Assembly (NCBI GenBank): GCA_903891095.1
Contig: CAITDI010000061.1
Coordinates: forward strand, 62,001-126,000
From: an uncultured bacterium
Lineage (GTDB): Bacteria; Planctomycetota; Phycisphaerae; Phycisphaerales; SM1A02
Direction: 5' to 3'
Length of the DNA stretch: 64,000 nt
The position numbers were made by a program, and so were the translations under genes. The notes below the pieces were generated by a model that worked only from the letters and a program-made list of their open reading frames with translations, was not told the origin of the DNA and searched no databases. How positions within the stretch are numbered: the stretch's first letter is position 1; each line of letters begins with the position of its first letter. This document shows positions 53,687 through 60,935 of the stretch, one piece after another.

Positions 53687-54714
53687 GACGCACCGCCTTC
53701 GGTGCCGCTCTTTGCCGCCGATCCGAGCGCGCCAAAGACCTCGTCGACGATCAGGTAGCCGTTGGGGATATGACTCGCCGGCGGCACGACGCTGCGCGCC
53801 ACGACCGCGTCGGAGCCGACCGCGCTGCCAGGCAGCAGCACGGAGTCGATCACGAGCGCGCGAGCGCCCACGGTCGCGCCGCGGCAGACGATGCTGCTTC
53901 CGCGCACGCACGCGTCGGGATGAACGATCGCGCCCGCGGCGATCGCGGGCGCGCTTGCGCCACGCATCATGGCCGTCGCGTGCAGGTAGCTCTCGCGGTC
54001 GGCGATCCGGCAGGATTCCTCAGCGCCAAAGCTCGCGCAGACCTTCATGCCCGCCGCGGAGGCCGCGGGGACGAGCTGCTCCTTGAGATCGAAGTAGCCG
54101 ATCGTGGGCACGAGTGCGAGCGCTGCGCGAGAGAAGTACGACACGCCCGCTGGCGTCGCGTCGACGGCCGCGCCGATGAGCGCCTCCGTTTCAGGCCGGA
54201 TCGCAGCGACAAACGCGCGCATGTCGAAATTCGGGGCGTTGGAGCACTCGATCACGATCACGCCGGATCCACGGGCCTCGGCTTCGGTGCGCGCCTCGAA
54301 CGCGCGCCACGCGTCGCCCACCGTGCCCGCGGGGCCGCGATGCGCGGCGGTATCCACGCGGAGCTCGATGGCGATGGACTCCGCCGAGATCCCCTCGGGC
54401 AGCGCGATGCGGCCGTAGAACTCGGTGTCACCTGCGTCGGAAGTCGCGATCACCACGCGCCCGCGGAAGCCAGCGTGGGCAAGCAGCGCGATCCAGCGCT
54501 CGGAAATGCTCTGCTCCTCGTCGATCGGAAGCGCCGCGGTCGGAAGTCCAAGGCTCGTCGCGAACTGCGCAGACCGCGAGGCCGCGCTGCGACCCGCGAG
54601 CAGAACCGCGAGCGTCGCGGGGCAACTCGCCGCGCCAACAGATGGCTGCAACGACAGCGATCGCTCATGCAGAGCGACAGCCTTTGCTCCTGTCGAGTTG
54701 GAAGTCGGGATCAT
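53683..54714 (-). CDS. Degenerate NDP-sugar pyrophosphorylase-like protein with hexapeptide domain
   Basis: The ATG at 54714 gives 343 residues. Residues 32-230 look like a nucleotidyltransferase fold: LAVLLAGRSAA, RGPAGTVGDAWR, VIVIECSNAPNFD, VSYFSRAAL and YFDLKEQLVPAA match the spacing of mannose-1-P guanylyltransferases. The essential GGxGTRL loop is missing (AGRSAASRS instead), so it is probably inactive or altered. Residues 255-310 are left-handed beta-helix hexapeptides (AGAIVHPDACVRGSSIVCRG). It is the first gene of the coupled exosortase operon, and its stop overlaps the exosortase GTG. A regulatory or scaffold role is possible. Confidence 0.7.
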   Translation of the reverse strand: MIPTSNSTGAKAVALHERSLSLQPSVGAASCPATLAVLLAGRSAASRSAQFATSLGLPTAALPIDEEQSISERWIALLAHAGFRGRVVIATSDAGDTEFYGRIALPEGISAESIAIELRVDTAAHRGPAGTVGDAWRAFEARTEAEARGSGVIVIECSNAPNFDMRAFVAAIRPETEALIGAAVDATPAGVSYFSRAALALVPTIGYFDLKEQLVPAASAAGMKVCASFGAEESCRIADRESYLHATAMMRGASAPAIAAGAIVHPDACVRGSSIVCRGATVGARALVIDSVLLPGSAVGSDAVVARSVVPPASHIPNGYLIVDEVFGALGSAAKSGTEGGAS

Positions 54715-54918
54715 TCTGTCGAACTCCGTGCCTCGGTCGAAGTGCCTGTGCCTGCAGCCCAACGGGCGCTGCAGCGCAGGGCTTATCGACTGCGCCAGCG
54801 CGCGAGTTGGGGCGAACTGCCGCAATCCGCAGCGGAAACGCACGCCGCCGATCGCGAACCTCATGATTTGCTGTGATAAGCGCGGACGCGCGTTTGCACG
54901 CAATACCGCGCGCGGAAC
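54715..54918. other. Region upstream of the coupled exosortase operon
   Basis: The 204-bp gap between the O-antigen ligase-like gene and the pyrophosphorylase-like gene holds no convincing gene on the coding strand. On the minus strand a GC dyad around 54758-54784 (CTGCAGC and GCTGCAG arms) could form a hairpin about 45 bp before the start. This is the only sizeable gap in the run from 56301 down to 40407, so a separate promoter here is plausible. I could not pick out good -35/-10 boxes. Confidence 0.35.
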
Positions 54919-56301
54919 TTATGCGCCAACAGCGCTACCGACGGCGCGACGGCGCGCCACCGCCGCCTCCGACGCCGCGACCGCACGCGAGTGGATCCGC
55001 TGGCGCTCCTCCGCCGCAGTTTCGGCGAGGAATCCGCCGATCGCGACCGTCAGGTACCAGATCATGATCGTCTGCCCGAAGTAGCTCACGCCGAGAAAGA
55101 TCATCGACTGCGCGAAGATCGACGCGCCGACGCCGTAGACCAGAAGATGCTGCGACGAGCCTGGCGGCAGGCGACGGAGCCAGAATCCGCACGCACGCAG
55201 CGCCAGCACAATGGTCGCGATCAGCGCCAGCATCGCCCAGATGCCGCCACGGACACCCTCCAGAATGAACTGGTTCGTGACGTCCTGCAGGCCGTAGCCC
55301 CAGTGCCGCGTCGAGAGCGTGCCCATGAGCCACCACTCGCCGACATGGTTGATGGCTTGGTCGATCAGATGGTACCGGTGGTATCCCGTGCTTCCGCCGA
55401 CGAGATCGACGCGCGCGATGAGGTGCCAGATGCCGTGCTTCATCACGAAGTGCAGGGCCGCCGCACCGACCAGCGCCGCCATCCACACCAGCCGCAGCGA
55501 GCGCCAGTACGGATACATGGCGAACGCAGCGAGCACGAAGATCAATGCGGCGGCCGGCGTGCTCGATGCGCAGCAGACCACGATCGCGGACGCGAGCGCG
55601 GTGCCGCCGATCGCGACGCGTTTGCCGAGCTTTCCGCGCCAATTCGCGATCCACATGGGCAGGATCGCGACGAAGTAGCAGCCCGCGAGAATGGAGTGCG
55701 CAAACGCGCCCTGGCAGCGGAGCTTGCCTTCACGCACCTCCGTCATCAGCGGGATTCCGCCAAAGACCGAGAGCATGTTGCGGCCGGTCGATTTCTCGAT
55801 GCCGAAGATCACGACGACCGGCAGGCAGACCGCGAGCGACTCGACCGCGAGCTTGCGAATGTCCTCGATCGACCGCAGCGACGCACGCGCGACGAGAAAC
55901 AGCCCGAGCGTGTCGAACGCGCTGCCGATCTGCTGGATGAGGATCCCGAACTGCCCGGTGGTGACGGGCATGAGCGCGACTTTGGCGAGCGTTCCCGCGA
56001 CGACCAGCGCATCGATTGCGCCGTAACGCACGGTAAACAGGCGTGAAGTTGCCAGCAACCGCAGCAACGCGACCATCACGCCAATCCGCAGGAATGCGAA
56101 GTCCGCGCCTGCAAACACGACCCGCTGCGCGGTCGGGATGTACACCGCGACGCCGATCAGCACGAGGGGAATGGCCCGCATCGGGCCAAGCAGCAGCAGG
56201 ATGCAGGCGATGACCAGCGCGACCAGTCCCACGGGATGGACCGTGTTCTGATTCACGTAGTCGAAACTGCTCGCGGCAAAGTCCATGCGTCGCGGTTGCA
56301 T
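54919..56301 (-). CDS. O-antigen ligase/polymerase-like membrane protein
   Basis: The 460-residue protein, starting after GAGG, has about 11 hydrophobic segments. The long extracytoplasmic loop around 320-370 includes GGSTGYHRYHLIDQAINHVG and WWLMGTLSTRHWGYGLQD, the pattern of O-antigen ligase/Wzy-type polymerases, which join repeat units from undecaprenyl carriers. It probably acts as polymerase for the polymer made by this cluster. The C terminus is an Ala/Arg-rich cytoplasmic tail. It is divergent from the acetyltransferase gene at 56542, with 240 bp between, which presumably holds both promoters. Confidence 0.82.
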   Translation of the reverse strand: MQPRRMDFAASSFDYVNQNTVHPVGLVALVIACILLLLGPMRAIPLVLIGVAVYIPTAQRVVFAGADFAFLRIGVMVALLRLLATSRLFTVRYGAIDALVVAGTLAKVALMPVTTGQFGILIQQIGSAFDTLGLFLVARASLRSIEDIRKLAVESLAVCLPVVVIFGIEKSTGRNMLSVFGGIPLMTEVREGKLRCQGAFAHSILAGCYFVAILPMWIANWRGKLGKRVAIGGTALASAIVVCCASSTPAAALIFVLAAFAMYPYWRSLRLVWMAALVGAAALHFVMKHGIWHLIARVDLVGGSTGYHRYHLIDQAINHVGEWWLMGTLSTRHWGYGLQDVTNQFILEGVRGGIWAMLALIATIVLALRACGFWLRRLPPGSSQHLLVYGVGASIFAQSMIFLGVSYFGQTIMIWYLTVAIGGFLAETAAEERQRIHSRAVAASEAAVARRRAVGSAVGA

Positions 56302-56541
56302 CGGCGTCCTCGGTGCGCCGGGTCATCCGCGATCGGCGGTCCGTCGGTCCTGCCGTCGGGAGGTAGGACCTGTGCGGGCAGGTCCGCTTCGCACGACCGC
56401 GGTGAGGCTGCGCGGATCGGCGCGTTCCGTTCGGAAACCGCTGCAAAACCGCCGATGAAGCATCGCCGCGCACTCGCGTCGGTCCCGCAAAGCCCCATGC
56501 ACGCCAACGCAAGCAACCTCCGTCCCGGTGAAGTCCGACTG

Positions 56542-57174
56542 ATGACCCGCTACCAGCGCGGCTGGCGGATCGTCCGCGCGTGGCGCCGGCTGCGCGCGGA
56601 ACTGCACTCGCTCGCTCTGCGCGCGCGTGGCGCGAGCATCGGCAAGGGCGTGTTCTTCGGCACGCATTCAACGGTGTACGGTCATCGCGGACTCGCGATC
56701 GACGACGACGTCAACCTCGGGCACCGCGCGCGAATCGACACGCACCTCACCGAGCGCGGACAGGGTCGCTTCGCGATCGGCAGCGGCACGCGCATCGGCA
56801 ACGACTTTCACGGCGGCGCAGCGTTGAGCGTGACCATCGGTCGCGATTGCATGGTCGCCTCGGGCGGCACGATCCTCGACCACGACCACGACTTCTCCGA
56901 TCCGTCGGACCCGCACCGCGCGCACGAAGGCGTCGTGGCCTCGCCGGTCGTGATCGGCGACCGCGTCTTTCTCGGCGAGCGCGTGACGGTGCTCAAGGGC
57001 GTGCACATCGGCGACTGCTGCGTCGTCGGCGCGCACTCGGTGGTGTCGCGCGACCTGCCGCCATACACCATGGCCGCTGGAATCCCCGCACGCCCGATTT
57101 CCCGCTGGAACCTCGAGCTCGGCCGTTGGGAGCGCCTCGCAACCCCGCAGTCCGTGCATGAGGGGGCGCACTGA
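56542..57174 (+). CDS. Hexapeptide-repeat O-acetyltransferase
   Basis: The start at 56542 follows GGTGAAG by 8-9 bases and gives 210 residues; an ATG at 56497 is an alternative. It is a left-handed beta-helix acyltransferase of the WcaF/CysE type: repeats such as GASIGKGVFFG, AIGSGTRIGNDFHGGA, TIGRDCMVASGGTILDHDHD (with the catalytic His region) and GDRVFLGERVTVLKGVHIGD. PYTMAAGIPARPI is the common C-terminal motif. It probably adds acetyl groups to a sugar of the polymer. The stop overlaps the next ATG by one base (TGATG). Confidence 0.85.
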   Translation: MTRYQRGWRIVRAWRRLRAELHSLALRARGASIGKGVFFGTHSTVYGHRGLAIDDDVNLGHRARIDTHLTERGQGRFAIGSGTRIGNDFHGGAALSVTIGRDCMVASGGTILDHDHDFSDPSDPHRAHEGVVASPVVIGDRVFLGERVTVLKGVHIGDCCVVGAHSVVSRDLPPYTMAAGIPARPISRWNLELGRWERLATPQSVHEGAH

Positions 57175-58487
57175 TGCGCGTCCTGCTCATCGCACACTAT
57201 TTCCCGCCGGACGGCGGCGCGGGAAGCCAGCGCCCCGCCTCGTTCGCTCAGCACCTGCCTTCGCTCGGCGCAGAGCTCACGGTGGTGTGCCGCCAGCTCG
57301 ACGACTCCAAGCGCGGCGCCTACGAACCAGCCGATCGAACGCTGCTCGCGCGCACTTCCGCGGCGAACATCCGCCGCGCGGAGCTGCAATCGGGCGAGAC
57401 ATGGACCAACGCGCTGCTTCGCGAAGCGCGCGCTGCCATCCGCGACGAACGCCCCGATGTCGTGCTCGTCACGCTCAGCCCGTTCGAGCATGCTGCGATC
57501 GGATTCGCGCTGCGCGCCGAGTTCGGCGTCCCCGTCGTCCTCGACCTGCGCGATCCGTGGGCGCTCGACGGCTGGCACACCTACCGCCATCACTTCGCGT
57601 GGCGCGCGGCGTTCAACACCATGCGCAGCGCGCTCGATTCCGCCGACGGCGTGATCATGAACGTGCCGGGCGCGCGTGACGCCGCACAGGCGATCGCTCC
57701 GCGGCGCGGCAAGCTCGAGTACGGCGTCGTCACCAACGGCTGGGAAGCCGCCGATTTCGCCGCCAACGCCGACGTCGCTCCTGCAGACAAGCTGCGGATC
57801 CGCTTCGCCGGAACCTTCGTCTGCCGCTTCATGCGCGAGCGCAGCGTGCCGCGGCGCGTGCGCGCGTACTTCCGCGGTCGCGGCGAGAACATCGACGAAC
57901 GCGGCCGTTCGCCGCTGTTCCTGCTTGCCGCGATCCGCGCGCTGCGCGAGTCGCACGGCGCTGGTGGCATGGGGCACGACTTCACGCTCGAGATCGCCGG
58001 CACCAAGGAAGCGGAAACCCAGCAGATCATCGACGAAAGCGGATGCGCCGACGCCGTCCGCCAACTCGGGTACCTGCCGCATGACGAGAGCGCACGGTTC
58101 ATCGCCGGCGCCGACGCCCTGCTGCTGCCGATGCACGGCCTCGCGCGTGGCGCGCGTGCGCGCATGGTTCCCGGCAAACTCTACGAGTACTTCGGCACGG
58201 GTCGCCCTGTCCTCGGGCTTTGCCCCGACGGCGACGCGCGCGAGTGGATCGCACGCGACCCGCGCTCGCGCGTGGCGTACCCGACCGACGTCGCGTCGAT
58301 CGCGCGAAACCTCGCCGAGATGCACGCGATGTGGCGCAACGGCGAGCTCGCGCACTCGCGCCGAGCGGCATGGACGGAGGAGTTCTCGCGCCAGACGCAG
58401 GCTGCGCGACTTCTCGCCTATCTCGAACGGGTTGCGAAGCCCTCGACGCCGACGCGGTCAACCGTGCCGAGCATGGCCGCACGCTGA
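57174..58487 (+). CDS. Family 4 glycosyltransferase
   Basis: The 437-residue GT-B protein starts RVLLIAHYFPPDGGAGSQRP, the classical Gly-rich N-terminal loop of family 4 enzymes. The C-terminal half has LRIRFAGTFV, LEIAGTKEAE, VRQLGYLPHDESARFIAGAD and GKLYEYFGTGRPVLGLCPDG, the donor-binding region with the conserved Glu. It is translationally coupled to the acetyltransferase (one-base overlap). Its 3' end overlaps the convergent asparagine-synthetase-like gene by 30 bp. Confidence 0.87.
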   Translation: MRVLLIAHYFPPDGGAGSQRPASFAQHLPSLGAELTVVCRQLDDSKRGAYEPADRTLLARTSAANIRRAELQSGETWTNALLREARAAIRDERPDVVLVTLSPFEHAAIGFALRAEFGVPVVLDLRDPWALDGWHTYRHHFAWRAAFNTMRSALDSADGVIMNVPGARDAAQAIAPRRGKLEYGVVTNGWEAADFAANADVAPADKLRIRFAGTFVCRFMRERSVPRRVRAYFRGRGENIDERGRSPLFLLAAIRALRESHGAGGMGHDFTLEIAGTKEAETQQIIDESGCADAVRQLGYLPHDESARFIAGADALLLPMHGLARGARARMVPGKLYEYFGTGRPVLGLCPDGDAREWIARDPRSRVAYPTDVASIARNLAEMHAMWRNGELAHSRRAAWTEEFSRQTQAARLLAYLERVAKPSTPTRSTVPSMAAR

Positions 58488-59819
58488 GCCACCGGCGCAA
58501 AGGCGACCCGACGTTCCCAACCTGCAATCAAGCGTGCAGTCGAGCGCCGCAATCAGGCCGATCGCCGCGCGATTGAACGACTTGCGGTCACCGCCTTCGA
58601 CATCCGCATCGGCTGCGAGCCGCGCCAACGGCTCGGGAAGCTCGCTGCAGAACCGCTGCCACGCAAACTTCGATCGCATCGTGCGCAGTGGATTGCGCAT
58701 CCATCGCGGCACGCGATTGTCCTCGCCGGTCGCAAACGGAATCCCGGAATCATCGAGCGACTCCAGCGCGATCTCGCGCCAGTCGCGCCGGATCGCGCGC
58801 TCCATCGGAATGGCAGCGATCGCGCGGCACAGATCCAGGTCGTACAGCGGCGCCACCACGCGCTCCTCAGGCAGCAACCCGAACGCCGAGCTCGCGATGC
58901 CGCGACGGCTCCAGTGCAGCAGGCTGAACATGCCCAGCGGGTTCGGCTGGCCTTCGAGGCCACGCATCACGCGACTGAATTCGTGCAGCACCTCGTCGTG
59001 CGAGGCGATCGCGATTCCCGCGTTGCGCGCGCCGTCGATCCAACGACGCGACGCGCCGCCGGCATGACCGACCATCCACTCGCAAAGCTCGTCGATGCGC
59101 CGCTCGTTCCAAAGCCGAATGGGCTCCTCGCCCAGCAAGGACCCCGTCGAAAGTACACCAGCGCCGATGCCGTCGGTCACGCGCACATTCATGGCGCGCA
59201 CCTGCGTCGCGATGGGCACGAACCAGCCGTGCTCCAGCGACTGGAACGACTGCTTCATGTGGCGGCCGACTTCGCGCGCGCCGTCGAATGGCAGCGGCGT
59301 GACGCGCTCGATCGGGATTTCGAGATGCTCGGCGAGCCTGCATGCGATCGCTGCGTCGGACCGCGAGCCAGACTGGTCCAGCGTCAGGGCGAGCTCGGGC
59401 CGCGCACCGAGCCTTCGCAGCCCGAGTGCAATGAGCCGCGAATCTCGGCCTCCGCTCAGCAGACAGACAAGTGTGTCGTCAGGCGTGCGTCGCTCGATCG
59501 CGTCGAGTACCAACGAGAGCAGCTCGCCGTCGCGAGGCGCATGCGCGAGCGCAAATCCGGTCGAATCAATCTCGGTCGCACTGATCCCTGCGATCGCAGT
59601 GCGGCCGCCGATCGCGGTGCCAAGCGTGAGCACCGTCGCGAGTCCAATCGGGTCGATCTGGTCGCCGTCCTTGACGAGCGCGTCGATCGTCGGCGCCGTC
59701 GCATGCGGCGTCTCTCCGCGGAAGAACCGCGGACGAAGGTCCACCGCCCCCGACGGACCAGCGCCGGGCAACGTGGACGAATGGACGAACGTGGACGCAG
59801 ACGCCATGAATTCACTCAT
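58458..59819 (-). CDS. Asparagine-synthetase-like protein lacking the glutaminase domain
   Basis: The ATG at 59819 gives 453 residues; a TTG two codons upstream is an alternative. CLLSGGRDSRLI (119-130) is the PP-loop of the AsnB synthetase domain that activates a carboxylate with ATP. VTDGIGAGVLSTGSL and LLPEERVVAPLYDLDLCRAI match the C-terminal synthetase part. The N-terminal Ntn glutaminase (which needs Cys2) is absent, so ammonia would come from elsewhere or it has another role. AsnB-like amidotransferases often lie in exosortase/EPS loci. Its tail is Cys/Gly-rich and overlaps the convergent glycosyltransferase. Confidence 0.8.
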   Translation of the reverse strand: MSEFMASASTFVHSSTLPGAGPSGAVDLRPRFFRGETPHATAPTIDALVKDGDQIDPIGLATVLTLGTAIGGRTAIAGISATEIDSTGFALAHAPRDGELLSLVLDAIERRTPDDTLVCLLSGGRDSRLIALGLRRLGARPELALTLDQSGSRSDAAIACRLAEHLEIPIERVTPLPFDGAREVGRHMKQSFQSLEHGWFVPIATQVRAMNVRVTDGIGAGVLSTGSLLGEEPIRLWNERRIDELCEWMVGHAGGASRRWIDGARNAGIAIASHDEVLHEFSRVMRGLEGQPNPLGMFSLLHWSRRGIASSAFGLLPEERVVAPLYDLDLCRAIAAIPMERAIRRDWREIALESLDDSGIPFATGEDNRVPRWMRNPLRTMRSKFAWQRFCSELPEPLARLAADADVEGGDRKSFNRAAIGLIAALDCTLDCRLGTSGRLCAGGSACGHARHG

Positions 59820-59931
59820 CGGCAAGGGGCAAATTCACGTTTGCGCGACTTCAGAGATTGAGGCAAAAACAAGCCTCGAACGCCGTCGTCTTGCGCGCCA
59901 TGGACCGAGGCACCGCGCCAAGGTCCGCAAA

Positions 59932-59981
59932 AAATCACACGGCCGCCGATCGATCGGCGGCCGTGCGAGAATCGTATTTTT
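59932..59981. terminator. Perfect-palindrome bidirectional terminator
   Basis: A perfect 28-bp palindrome (59938-59965, arms CACGGCCGCCGATC and GATCGGCGGCCGTG) is preceded by AAAAAATCA and followed by a TATTTTTT tract a few bases later. On the minus strand the stem is followed at once by TGATTTTTT, an ideal terminator for the sorting-signal protein gene ending at 59997. The remainder of the 177-bp gap is featureless. Confidence 0.88.
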
Positions 59982-59996
59982 TCGAAGCGCGACGCG

Positions 59997-60719
59997 TCAC
60001 TTCACGCGGCGACGCATGAGGCCCACGCCGATCAGGCCGAGACCGGCCAGCACCGCAGGCGCGCCGATCGGAACGACCATGAGCTGGTCCTGTGCCGACG
60101 GATTGGTGAGACCGTAGAGGTTCGTGCCCATCGTGCCGAAGCCACCCTCACCGAGCGACGCGAGCATGGATGCCGCTGTCCGGTAGGTGCCCGACAACTG
60201 GTTGACCTGGAAGGCTCCGCGATCGAGGCCGAGCTGGGTCACCGCTTCCGACGCGGTGCGAGCATCGATGTTCTCGTGCGTGATCTCCCAAAGCGCAAGT
60301 TGGAACGCGCCGACCGACTGCGCGCCGCTGAGGCCCGCGTAGTAGCGACGGTAGAGATCGTTCACCAGCGTGGCCTTGACCGGGCCCATCGGCCCAGGAG
60401 CATTCACCGGCGCATCCATGTCCGGCACCTGCGAGGGCGGAAGGATGGTGTAGGTGTAGCTGTTGCCCGCAGTCACGCCCTCGAACAACTGCACGCAGAA
60501 GGTCGTGCGCTGCTGTCCATAGACGCTCCACTGCTGCGAGCCGATCGCGACGTTGCTAAACGTCGCAGACGACCGCGCGCTCCAGGTGAGACGGTTGTTG
60601 TAGCGAAGGCCCGCGGTCGACGGGTTTCCGTGTCCGAGGTAGGACATCGTGACGCTGTCGGCGGACGCCGAAGCGGCGACAGCGAGAGCAGCGAGGACGG
60701 TGAGACCGATCGACTTCAT
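59997..60719 (-). CDS. Secreted protein with PEP-CTERM-like (VPIGAP) sorting signal
   Basis: The 240-residue protein has an N-terminal signal peptide (1-20, ending ASASA) and a typical tripartite C-terminal sorting signal: VPIGAP (216-221), a hydrophobic helix (222-234) and RRR (236-238). This is the layout recognised by exosortases, with VPxxxP in place of PEP. The body is beta-rich and has FCVQLFEGV and FQLALWEITHEN, similar to thioester-type or TQXA-like adhesin domains seen in exported proteins (a Cys and a Gln are present, but the link is unproved). AAGGGG lies 9 bases before the ATG. It is the best local substrate for the exosortase at 52820-53686. Confidence 0.88.
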   Translation of the reverse strand: MKSIGLTVLAALAVAASASADSVTMSYLGHGNPSTAGLRYNNRLTWSARSSATFSNVAIGSQQWSVYGQQRTTFCVQLFEGVTAGNSYTYTILPPSQVPDMDAPVNAPGPMGPVKATLVNDLYRRYYAGLSGAQSVGAFQLALWEITHENIDARTASEAVTQLGLDRGAFQVNQLSGTYRTAASMLASLGEGGFGTMGTNLYGLTNPSAQDQLMVVPIGAPAVLAGLGLIGVGLMRRRVK

Positions 60720-60935
60720 CTTTTCAACCCCTTAGAGGTGTAGGCGGGCCCCCACTGACAGCGTGAGGGTCGACCCGACTGTGCCACCAATCTAAGTCAC
60801 GTCAAGTCATGTAGTTAGAGATGTCTCAAAGAGCACGATCAGGTTTCCTTATCCAACCCAACCCAAGCGACCGATATCCCGTAACGTCCGAATTGCCAGA
60901 GCCCCATCACCCGCGCCGCCAGGAGTCAGCGTGCC
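60720..60935. other. Divergent promoter region for the sorting-signal protein and DacB
   Basis: A 216-bp gap with no gene. It must hold promoters for both directions. It is less GC-rich than its surroundings around 60790-60850, as promoters often are. I could not pick out a firm -35/-10 pair. On the plus strand AGGAG lies 10 bases before the dacB start. Confidence 0.4.

Noticed and set aside
60760-60790. Possible sigma-54 promoter (TGGCAC on the minus strand) upstream of the sorting-signal protein gene
   Set aside because: Proteobacterial PEP-CTERM genes often use such promoters, but the GC element at the required spacing is not present here.
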